DNA from: Candidatus Hydrogenedentota bacterium
GTDB taxonomy: Bacteria; Hydrogenedentota; Hydrogenedentia; Hydrogenedentales; JAGMZX01
NCBI GenBank assembly: GCA_018005585.1
Contig: JAGMZX010000003.1
Coordinates: 1 to 38,272, forward strand
Reading direction: 5' to 3'
Length of the DNA stretch: 38,272 nt
In this document: positions 26,117 through 34,100 of the stretch, one piece after another
Layout: each line of letters starts with the position of its first letter
Position numbering within the stretch: the stretch's first letter is position 1
Notes under the pieces: model-generated
Database searches by the model: none
What the model saw: only the letters and a program-made list of their open reading frames with translations
What the model was told of the DNA's origin: nothing
Program-made: the position numbers and the translations under genes

Positions 26117-26785
26117 ATGAGTTTCTTCGAGCAATTCAAAGGAATGATGCAACGCACCGTCACGGGCATGCGCGTGCAGGACACGCGCAGGCAACTCTTG
26201 GAAGCGTTGGACCGGTCGGACAACTGGACCACCCTCGAACGGGAGTTCGTCAGGCTGCGCGAACTCAGCCGCGAGCGCCAGAGCGATTTGATCCACCGCA
26301 TGGAACCGCTCGAGAAGAAGGCGAAGCACCTTCTGGAAGAGGCCAAGCAGACGCCTCTCAGGCAGAAGCGCGAGGCCCTGTTGAATATGGCCAACAGTTA
26401 CGCGGAGGAACTCGAGGCACTCGGGAAACCCTCCAGGATTTATCTCAATAACACGACCATGCTTACCAGGCTTATCGCGCAGATCCAAGCCGCGCGCGCC
26501 ATGGATGAACAGGGCATTGACCCGGACGTGGTCGACGGCCTGAATGCCCAATTGGAGGAGGTGGCGGAACGCTATGGCGAAGTAGGCGAAGCCGTGAGCG
26601 ACCTGGAGAAAGCCGCACCTCGTTCGGAAGAGACGGGCATGACGGTGGCCGATGTCGAGGCCCGCTTGCAGGGACTCTATGAAGCGCCGGGCGAGACCGG
26701 GGCCGCCGCGGGTGAAACGGTGGAAGACAGGCACGGTCTGGATGAACTGGAGCGGCGTTTGTACGGGCAAAGGGACGCTGAATAA
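26117..26785 (+). CDS. ESCRT-III-like helical protein A
   Basis: 222 residues, ATG after GGAGGGAG. Nearly the whole protein is helical and highly charged. An amphipathic N-terminal stretch (MSFFEQFKGMMQRTVTGM) could touch membranes. A long helical hairpin follows (about 30-110), then shorter helices, and an acidic, Gly/Ala-rich flexible linker (about 185-207). This is the layout of Snf7-type ESCRT-III proteins: basic helical core, acidic regulatory tail and C-terminal peptide. It ends in DELERRLYGQRDAE (209-222), which fits the MIM1 peptide of CHMP1/2-like proteins (L-x-x-R-L near the C-terminus). A second candidate MIM1, ADVEARLQGLY, lies at about 178-188. PspA/Vipp1-type proteins lack such tails. 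Membrane remodelling is inferred from the neighbours, a paralogue and a Vps4-like ATPase. Confidence 0.65.
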   Translation: MSFFEQFKGMMQRTVTGMRVQDTRRQLLEALDRSDNWTTLEREFVRLRELSRERQSDLIHRMEPLEKKAKHLLEEAKQTPLRQKREALLNMANSYAEELEALGKPSRIYLNNTTMLTRLIAQIQAARAMDEQGIDPDVVDGLNAQLEEVAERYGEVGEAVSDLEKAAPRSEETGMTVADVEARLQGLYEAPGETGAAAGETVEDRHGLDELERRLYGQRDAE

Positions 26786-26805
26786 ACAGCAGAGGAGCGC
26801 ACGCG

Positions 26806-27444
26806 ATGTCATTGTTTGACGACCTTTTCAAGTCGCCCGCGCGGCGGAAAGCGGAACAAGACCAGAAACGGCGCGCAGCCCTGCGCACGGGCAAGACCGC
26901 GTTGCGGCGCGAGGCGCGCGCTATTGAAAAACAGAGGCTCAAGCTCGAGGAGACCCGCCGCGAGGCCGTGAATCTGCAGCGCCAGGGGCAGGGCAGCCTG
27001 GTGAAACAAAAGGTGCGGCAGCTTACTTCGGTCCAGAATCAGGTGCTCGCTCGCAGCCTCGCCCACTCGAACATGGAGTTTGCGCTGGAACAGGCTTCCA
27101 CGAAGACGAACTACGAGGAGTTCCTCCGCGCCATGCGCGTCTACGCCAAGATCGAGGAACTGGCCGAAAACACAACGGACCCCGAAGAAGTGCGGCAACG
27201 CATCGAGGAACTCGCGGAAGCCAATGCCGACATCATGGAGCCATGGCTGGAAACCAGCGCCGCCGCGGGTCCGCAAATGGCGCGCGACCTCGAACTTACG
27301 CCGGAAGAACAGCAGCTTTACGACAGTATCGTGGCCGATGCCGTAGGCGATATCGAGTCCGAAGTGCATGCGCAGGACTCGGCCGAAATCAGCATGGACA
27401 AGGAACTCGAGCGCAAGATGGATGAGGCCCTCGGGAAGGAGTAG
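26806..27444 (+). CDS. ESCRT-III-like helical protein B (Vps2/CHMP2-like layout)
   Basis: 212 residues, ATG after GAGGAG. The N-terminus MSLFDDLF with a following basic stretch (KSPARRKAEQDQKRR) recalls Vps2/CHMP2 proteins, which begin with a short hydrophobic anchor and a basic helix. A long helix with regular charges (LRREARAIEKQRLKLEETRR) leads to a short GQG turn and a returning helix (VKQKVRQLTSVQNQVLARSL), the helical hairpin of Snf7. Helices at about 100-145 are followed by an acidic tail. The C-terminus is DKELERKMDEALGKE (198-212), a MIM1-like peptide; its ELER(R/K)(L/M) core lies exactly as far from the C-terminus as in protein A. It ends 5 bp before the Vps4-like gene. The similarity is in pattern and architecture; an HMM comparison would be needed to be certain. 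Confidence 0.7.
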   Translation: MSLFDDLFKSPARRKAEQDQKRRAALRTGKTALRREARAIEKQRLKLEETRREAVNLQRQGQGSLVKQKVRQLTSVQNQVLARSLAHSNMEFALEQASTKTNYEEFLRAMRVYAKIEELAENTTDPEEVRQRIEELAEANADIMEPWLETSAAAGPQMARDLELTPEEQQLYDSIVADAVGDIESEVHAQDSAEISMDKELERKMDEALGKE

Positions 27445-27449
27445 CTCCG

Positions 27450-28592
27450 ATGAACTACGATCGGGAACGGCGCCTGGCCGAGCAGAAGGCGAAAGGGGCC
27501 CTCGAGGACAAGGACCTGCGCATGGCCGCGTACTACCTGTTCAAGGCCGCCAGGCTCACGCTGCAGCTTGCCGGGCGCACCGAGGGGCGCATCCGCGACA
27601 GCCTGAAACGGCTCGCCAAGAAATACGAAGAACGCGGCGACAGACTGCTCCTGAAGGTCAAACAGGACGAGAGCCGGCCCAAGCGCCGCGTGCCCGGCGG
27701 CGAGGACGAGGAAGAGAAACGCTGGGCCATCGAACAGCGGCCGACCACACGCCTGGACGATGTCGCGGGCATGGACGATGTCAAGCAACTGCTGCGCACA
27801 AAGGTAATCGAAGCACAGCAGTATAGCGGCTTGTATGAACAGTATCGGCTCGAGCACGGGGGCGGCGTGCTGTTGTACGGCCCTCCGGGGACGGGCAAGA
27901 CCTACTTCGCGGAAGCCGTCGCCGGCGAGCTCGAAGTGCCGTTCTTTCCCGTCAAGCTCGAAAAGGTGCTCAGCAAATGGTTCGGCGAGACCGAGCAACT
28001 GCTGGCCCAGCTTTTTGAAGCCGCTCGGCAACATCCCATGTCGGTCATCTTCTTCGACGAACTTGAGGCTATCATGCCACGCCGCGGCTCGACGCATTCC
28101 TCCGTCATGGACCGCGTCGTGCCGCAGCTGCTGCAACTCACAAACGGGCTGGAACCATCAAAACATGCCGTAATCCTGCTCGCCGCGACAAACAAGCCCT
28201 GGCTGCTCGATTCCGCGGCCACGCGTACCGGACGCTTCGGCACGATGATCTACGTCGGGCCTCCGGATGCGGAAGCGCGACGGTTCCTCTTCAACCGGCA
28301 GACCCGCGGCGTGCCCACCGACGGCGTAGACGTCGAACTCCTGGTTCAGCGCACCGACGGGTATTCCGGCGCCGACATCGCCCATCCCCGCGAGGGGCTG
28401 TGCGCCGAAGCGCGCCTGCATGCGTTCATGCGCACGGTGCAGAAGATCCGCGATTCCGGCCAGGATGACCTGCCGCCGGAACCGGTTATGATGGAAGATT
28501 TCGAGGTTGCCTTCGGCAAGGTGCGGCCTTCTATTGATCCGGCGGAACTGAAGCGGTTTGAGGAGTTCCGCGCCGCGGCAGGCCGGAGATAG
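27450..28592 (+). CDS. Vps4-like AAA ATPase with N-terminal MIT-like domain
   Basis: 380 residues. Residues about 5-70 form three helices like a MIT domain (KGALEDKDLRMAAYYLFKAA, then RIRDSLKRLAKKYEERGDRL). After a charged linker comes a single AAA module opened by RLDDVAGMDDVKQLL, the meiotic-clade entry motif. It has Walker A GPPGTGKT (Lys150), pore loop KWFGE (176-180), Walker B IFFDELEA (Asp203, Glu204), sensor 1 AATNKP (Asn248), the second region of homology with TRTGRF, and sensor 2 TDGYSGADI. The C-terminal helix MEDFEVAFGKVRPSI matches the Vps4/katanin/spastin end. The Vps4 beta domain is absent: only about ten residues replace it. Expected role: ATP-driven unfolding and recycling of the two ESCRT-III-like proteins, docked through their C-terminal peptides. 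The AAA family is certain; the Vps4-like role is strongly suggested by context. Confidence 0.85.
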   Translation: MNYDRERRLAEQKAKGALEDKDLRMAAYYLFKAARLTLQLAGRTEGRIRDSLKRLAKKYEERGDRLLLKVKQDESRPKRRVPGGEDEEEKRWAIEQRPTTRLDDVAGMDDVKQLLRTKVIEAQQYSGLYEQYRLEHGGGVLLYGPPGTGKTYFAEAVAGELEVPFFPVKLEKVLSKWFGETEQLLAQLFEAARQHPMSVIFFDELEAIMPRRGSTHSSVMDRVVPQLLQLTNGLEPSKHAVILLAATNKPWLLDSAATRTGRFGTMIYVGPPDAEARRFLFNRQTRGVPTDGVDVELLVQRTDGYSGADIAHPREGLCAEARLHAFMRTVQKIRDSGQDDLPPEPVMMEDFEVAFGKVRPSIDPAELKRFEEFRAAAGRR

Positions 28593-28852
28593 TCTACCGG
28601 GAAACGCGAGCATGGGGGCGCTACTATCGAGCACACGACAGCGCGTGATAAGACGTTGTTATCGCGAAATACCCTTCTTGCTGTGGGTGCAAGGACGCGG
28701 CAGTGTTCAGGATGTTGACTCGGCGCGACTTTGGGCAGGGATGAAAGAAACCGTGACGCCGAAACGACATCTCTTGCAGAGGATAGTGCTGGAACTGGGT
28801 TGCGGTGGCCGGCAATGCTCGTGAACCGGCCAGAAGTGGAGGGGCGCCGTCC
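28593..28852 (+). other. 260-bp gap inside the operon
   Basis: This is the largest gap in an otherwise tightly packed operon. I find no supported gene: a 70-codon frame from 28612 lacks a good Shine-Dalgarno and known features. A short inverted repeat (GATAA, 7-nt loop, TTATC near 28652-28668) has no T-run, so it is not a normal terminator. A GGAACT at 28791-28796 resembles an ECF -35 core and could mark an internal promoter for the caspase gene, but no clear -10 follows. Confidence 0.35.
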
Positions 28853-31063
28853 ATGAAACGACGCGCAGTTCTCATCGGCGTGGACAACTACGCGGAGGAT
28901 TCCGGCGTAGGCCGCCTGAACGCGGCGGTTAAGGACGCCAAACGGATTCGCCATTTCCTGCATCTGGTGCGCGGCCACGCGGAATTTGAAATGGCGGAGC
29001 CCTACGGCTTGGTTTGCGACCCCACCAGACAGGAAGCACTCCGCGCCATCGACGCGGCCAGGGACGGCCTGAGCGCGGGCGACTTGCTCTTCGTCTACCT
29101 TGCCGGACACGGGGCCACGGATTCCGTCACGCGTCAGATGCTGTTCCTGTGCCGCGACGCACACGGGCGCAGGCTGGCACAGCGGCTGCGCTCCCGCAAC
29201 GGAGGCGAAGACGCCGCCCGGCACCTTCCCGGCGTAATCAGCCTCGCGGACCTCGAAGGCAGCATCGGCAGCGGCCCTTTCAATTGCGTCCTCATTTGCG
29301 ATACGTGCCGAGCTGAAATCGAAGACCAGTGGCAATCCCGTTCCCCCGGCATCGAAATGGTCGAGAACGCCGAAACCGGTCAGGCGCCCCGGGTCTTCTT
29401 GCCCGCGCGCCCCGGGAATGTATCGGGAACCTTCGTGCGCCTCTTTTCCTGCCGCGAACGACAGTATGCCTACGAGAACTGGAAGGACGGCGGCGGCCTG
29501 TATACCTTCTCGCTCTGCATGGCCATGAACGATCGCTGGCGCACCGACCGCTACGTTGCCTTCGATACCGCCCTTTCGCAGAGCGTGACGCGTTACATGC
29601 AGGCGATCAGCAAGGGTATGTCGCGTCAATCGCCGGACAAACACGTGACCCCGGACGCTGCGGAATTGGTCCTCTGCGACCGGCGGCATGAGATACGGGT
29701 TCGGCAGACAGGGAGCATGGAAACGGCGGTTCTCGACGCCGAGGCAGACCAGGCATGGACAGAACCCGAAGTGAAGGTGTCGATTGGACGCTTCGAGTTC
29801 CCGACGCTGCCGAAGGAAGTGCCGGCCGCCACGCGTGACATTCCCGAGCGCATCCGTCAACTCGAACAGCAGGAATACGGCATAGAGGAAGTGGTCGAAC
29901 AGCTTGAGAACGAAACGCATAAGGCGCTGGTCCCCGCGCTGGAACACATCCAGGACGCCAGGGAGTACTGCGAAGAAATGCGTGAGATGGCCGTCTTGAA
30001 CCGGCCTGTCGGATGGGACGAGCGCACGTGTACCTCTTATGAGACCGGGGAAGCCCTGGACCACGTAGCCGATCCCGTGGAACTGCTGCAGCGAATCCCT
30101 CCGGCTGAACGGGAAGCGGACGTGGCCGACTATTTCACGTGGGTCATCAGGGCGCATCAGGCCAGGAGCGTCCACGAGGAACTGAACCGGCAGTACGAGT
30201 CCGAATTGACACGCGAGAAGCGCAGACTCCAGGAACAGTTGAACAGCGTGCGCACTGCCCGCCGCGCCGCGCAGGAAGAAGACCTCGAATGCGTGGTCCG
30301 TGAGTTTCTGGAAAACGCCGGGCAGGTGGACCAATTCCCTCTGCCCCAATGGAACGAGCAGTTCCGCCTCCTCCGGGAACGCCGCTACGACTGGAGCTAT
30401 GAGGAGTGTCTGGACCGTGCTCTCTACGTCTTCCATAGACAGAAATACGCGCGGTTGCATGCCTCCTTCTCCGCCCCGGATGAGCGCTTGCCTTTCCTCG
30501 AGACTTGCGCCAGGCACGGTGTCGTCGAGGCACAGAAGGAACTGGCTGGTGAACTGGAATGGCGCGTGCGCGAAGCCGAAGCCTTTCACTGGATGGAGCA
30601 GGCGGCGGAAACCGGCGACGCGGAAGCTCTCAATGTCCTCGGCATCTGGCACGAACAGGGCAAGGGTGTCGCGCAAAACCCTATGGCCGCGGTGCAATGT
30701 TATCAACGGGCAGCGGACAAGGAATACCCGCAGGCCCAGTACCGCCTATATCAGATACTGCGCTGGGGTCATTTCAGCCAGCCGGCCAATCCCGTGGAAG
30801 CGCGGCGTCTGCTTGAGGCCGCGGCCGCGAAAGGGCACGTTCCCGCGATGCGCGAATTGGCGGCGTGTCTGCGCCGCGAAGGGCAGTACGGCCCCGCCGT
30901 CACGATCTTGCGCCGGCTGCGCCAGTCGGCCAAAGCCGAAGGCCGCATGGCCCTGGTTCCGTGGAGTATGGAACTGCGCCTGCGCCTGCTGATGATAGGA
31001 CAAGCCTTGAATGGCCGCCTTTCGCGTGCCATGCCGCGCAGGCAGCCGCCGTCCGGAATGTAG
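28853..31063 (+). CDS. Caspase-like peptidase (C14) with coiled-coil region and Sel1 repeats
   Basis: 736 residues from the ATG at 28853 (GGAGG upstream); the frame extends 16 codons left without reason. The N-terminal domain (about 1-280) opens with RAVLIGVDNYAED and carries the caspase dyad, His86 in YLAGHGATD and Cys152 in LICDTCRAE (the usual D-x-C). A long helical and partly coiled-coil region follows (about 335-500, e.g. LTREKRRLQEQLNSVRTARR). Residues about 545-690 hold Sel1/TPR-like repeats (ALNVLGIWHEQGKGVAQN, PMAAVQCYQRAADKEY). No signal peptide or membrane helix, so cytoplasmic. Caspase-like proteases with repeat domains act in bacterial signalling and abortive defence; the Sel1 part would bind a partner, perhaps the GTPase or an ESCRT-like protein. 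It may be made from an internal promoter. Confidence 0.88.
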   Translation: MKRRAVLIGVDNYAEDSGVGRLNAAVKDAKRIRHFLHLVRGHAEFEMAEPYGLVCDPTRQEALRAIDAARDGLSAGDLLFVYLAGHGATDSVTRQMLFLCRDAHGRRLAQRLRSRNGGEDAARHLPGVISLADLEGSIGSGPFNCVLICDTCRAEIEDQWQSRSPGIEMVENAETGQAPRVFLPARPGNVSGTFVRLFSCRERQYAYENWKDGGGLYTFSLCMAMNDRWRTDRYVAFDTALSQSVTRYMQAISKGMSRQSPDKHVTPDAAELVLCDRRHEIRVRQTGSMETAVLDAEADQAWTEPEVKVSIGRFEFPTLPKEVPAATRDIPERIRQLEQQEYGIEEVVEQLENETHKALVPALEHIQDAREYCEEMREMAVLNRPVGWDERTCTSYETGEALDHVADPVELLQRIPPAEREADVADYFTWVIRAHQARSVHEELNRQYESELTREKRRLQEQLNSVRTARRAAQEEDLECVVREFLENAGQVDQFPLPQWNEQFRLLRERRYDWSYEECLDRALYVFHRQKYARLHASFSAPDERLPFLETCARHGVVEAQKELAGELEWRVREAEAFHWMEQAAETGDAEALNVLGIWHEQGKGVAQNPMAAVQCYQRAADKEYPQAQYRLYQILRWGHFSQPANPVEARRLLEAAAAKGHVPAMRELAACLRREGQYGPAVTILRRLRQSAKAEGRMALVPWSMELRLRLLMIGQALNGRLSRAMPRRQPPSGM

Positions 31064-31104
31064 TCTCTGGTTGACACGTCGTGCTTTATGGGAGTTGCAG
31101 CGAT

Positions 31105-34100
31105 ATGAACGTAAAACAATTCTACGACGAGCTACGCGAGCAGGGGCTGAGCGCCGAACTGCGCGATTTCGAACGTGCGGTCGCGCAGGCCATGAACCTG
31201 AAAGTCCGCCCCGATGATTCGCTGGAGGTGCCCGGAAATGTCCAGCAGGAAGTCCGCGGCGTCTTCGGCATGCCGACAGCCAACGTGAACTACTCTCAAG
31301 AAGACGATGAGGAGCCGCGAACGTTTCAGGCTGCCCGCGCATCCGCAACACCCGAATGGCGCCGTTCTCCGTCGGGGCCGCAACTGCCCGGACCCGAGGA
31401 CGAGACAGATCGGCGGAGACTCGAGATAAAGAGCTGGGAACAGATACTCAAGGAGACGCGGCGGCGGCGGAATGAGTCCTATATCGGCGTGCTGGGCATG
31501 CGCAATTCCGGCAAATCGGCGTATTTCTACGTTGTCGGCAACGAACTCATCTCCGAGGTGCGCATCGGCGAATGGGAATGCGGACTCACAAGCACCGAAT
31601 ACGGCATGTTCCTGAATGAGGTTCACAAGCGCATGCCGCGATGGGAGAAAACGCGGCTGGACGAGAGCGTGGATTTCCCGCTCTTCGCGCTTTCGAGGGG
31701 CTCGTCTCTCTTGTCATTATTGCCACGCGGCGACCGCATCCTGCGCAAATCGGTGTATTTCGATTCCTTCGACTGTTCCGGCGAAATGTGGCGTATCGCT
31801 TTTTCGCCGGGCGCCGAGGTGGACATTCACGTTCAACGCGAGGCCGACGTCGTGAACAAGGTCCGGGAAAAGGCCGCGCTGTGCTCCGGCTTTGTCGTGC
31901 TCGTGGACGCTGAACTGGCTCGTCAAGGCAAGGAACAGGAACAGTTGAAACATGACGAGCAACTCGTCTGGAACTACGTGTTCAGCCGCCTGGCTTGGCT
32001 GGATAGCAATGGAGACCGGGCCGGCACGCATATCGGTCGCCCCGTGGCGGTCGCCTTGAACAAGGCCGACCTCTTCGCGGACGCGTTCCAGGTGCGCCTG
32101 GATTCCACCGGAAACCGGCATTCCGGGGAAGATTCGCCCCGTTTGCGGTCCCTCCGGGATATTCTCTTCGACCTGACGGGCACGAACCCGGACGCACAAG
32201 CCGAAGCGAGAGAAACGCTGGCAAATGCTCAGATTCGCCGGCAGTTGTCCGAGCAGTCGGAAGTCTTCATCCAGCGCCATTTCCCCCAGCTCTACGACCA
32301 GATCGACAAGCGCTGCGACAACAAACACTACTCTCTCATGAGTTGCTGGGGTCGCGATGTCGAGAAGGTCTACAACGGCGAAGGCATGCACATCGGGACC
32401 AACATCCTGTCTCCGCACCGCTCTTTCGGAATAGAGGAGCCGCTGCTCTGGATTGTGAGAGCGATACAAAAGCGGCGTCATACCGAGGACATAGGCAAAA
32501 GGACGAGGCGGTTCGTCGCCGCGGTGGTGGCCTTGGCAGTCCTTTTCGCCGGAGCGCTGCTTACCACGTCGTGGGCTGCGGGCAAGGCCGCGGAAAATGA
32601 CCGCCCGGAAATCGGGGAGGTGTTGTTGTCCGCTTCCGAATACAACCCGATTTCCCGCGGCCTCAATTGGTTCAACGGCCAGCCGGACCATGCCCTCTAT
32701 CTGAACGCGCAGAGCACGATCGCGGAGGCCTATTTCGCCCGCCACCGGGGCCATGGCGAAAGCGGTGACTGGGCCTCCGCCGAGCGCGACGTCCGCGAGG
32801 CGCTGCGCGTCATAGGTGAAGTCCCGGACAGGCAGGAGCACGTGGAACGCTACGGGTCCGCGCTGGTGGCGTGCCTCCTGGGCCTGGCCCGGCAGGCGGC
32901 GGAAGGCGGAGACGCGGAAACGCGGTTTGCGCGCTTAAGCACGGCCGTACAGGACGCGCGCGCTTGCGCTGTTTCGCCCGATGAAGCCCTGGACGAAATG
33001 CGCGGCGCGTTGGTCGAGCGCTACACGGAAGGGTTGCTCGACCGGGAAGCGGATAGTCCGCACGCGGCCTTTTTCACGGGCCGTGAACGCCTGCGCAACG
33101 TGGACGCCGGGACCTCCCAGGAACGCGCCTTCGAGACGGCCTGCGCGAGCGCGTTTTGCGGCAAGTTCGACGAACTGTGCATCGCCGGTGATTGCTCCAA
33201 CGCCAGCTATCTTACCTCGCACATGGACACGTCGCCGTTCGGCACGGCGTTGACCGCGGAACGGCGCCAAGCCATGTACGAGGCGCTCGTGCGAGCGTTT
33301 GAGAAACAGGGCGAGTCGGCGCGGACTTCGGGCCTGCTGGCGGACAGCGAGAAAGCTTTTGACCAAGGTGTTCGTGCCGCGCGCGAATACGACGTGGACC
33401 CAGCATCGGCGTTGCGGGGCCTCGCGGAGTCGTACATGCTCGAGTTGCGCCTGTTGATTGAGACGCAGGGTGTGCCGGCCGCCGACGAGCGCATGAACAC
33501 GGCAAAGGCGCATCTCGCCGAATTGCAGGCCTCTGACGATGTGCAGTCCCATTTCCTGGGCCAGTGGTCGTGCGCGAAGGCGTGCGGCTTGCTCCGCCAG
33601 CAGGCCTGCACGGAGGCCGTCGAGAGCTTCCGCATGGCGGCCACCCTGCTCCCACTCGACGTGGTGGCCGCTGACGCCGTGCCCGGCCTGATTGCTGCCG
33701 CGCAGGCGGTCACGGATGTCAAGCAGTACGATACGCGCGACTTCCTGCTGCGCTCCGCGACCGAATTCGCGGGACCGGCCGACGCCGAGCGCATTGCGGA
33801 CCTGCGCGTCTCGGGCCTGATTGAGCAAAGCGAGTATCAACTGCGCGCCGGCGACCCCAAAAAGGCCACCGGCTATCTTAACACCGCCCTCGAACTTCGG
33901 TCCGGCGACGCGCGTGCGCAGGCGTTGCTGGAGCATGCGTCCAGGGCCGGCGGCATGGTTTTCATTGCCGCGGGCGGCACCGGTTTCTACCTGGACCGCA
34001 CCGAAGTCAGCAATGAGGCGTATCAACGGTTTCTCAAGCATGCCCCGGAAGGCGTGCTGAACCCCGTCGGCTGTGCCGCGGGTGACTACGAAATCTTCAG

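Noticed and set aside
26117-27444. PspA/Vipp1 identity for the two helical proteins
   Set aside because: Both carry acidic linkers and MIM1-like C-terminal peptides and sit next to a MIT-AAA ATPase, which fits canonical ESCRT-III better; PspA lacks these tails. A distant relation remains possible.
27450-28592. FtsH, ClpX or generic CDC48-like identity for the AAA ATPase
   Set aside because: There is no protease domain, zinc finger or second AAA module; the MIT-like N-terminus, KWFGE pore loop and C-terminal helix point to the meiotic clade.
28612-28824. 70-codon frame in the gap before the caspase gene
   Set aside because: Poor Shine-Dalgarno, no recognisable features; the sequence looks non-coding.
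28346-30706. Long open frame on the reverse strand across the caspase gene
   Set aside because: It is antisense to an unambiguous caspase-Sel1 protein and has no family-like sequence.
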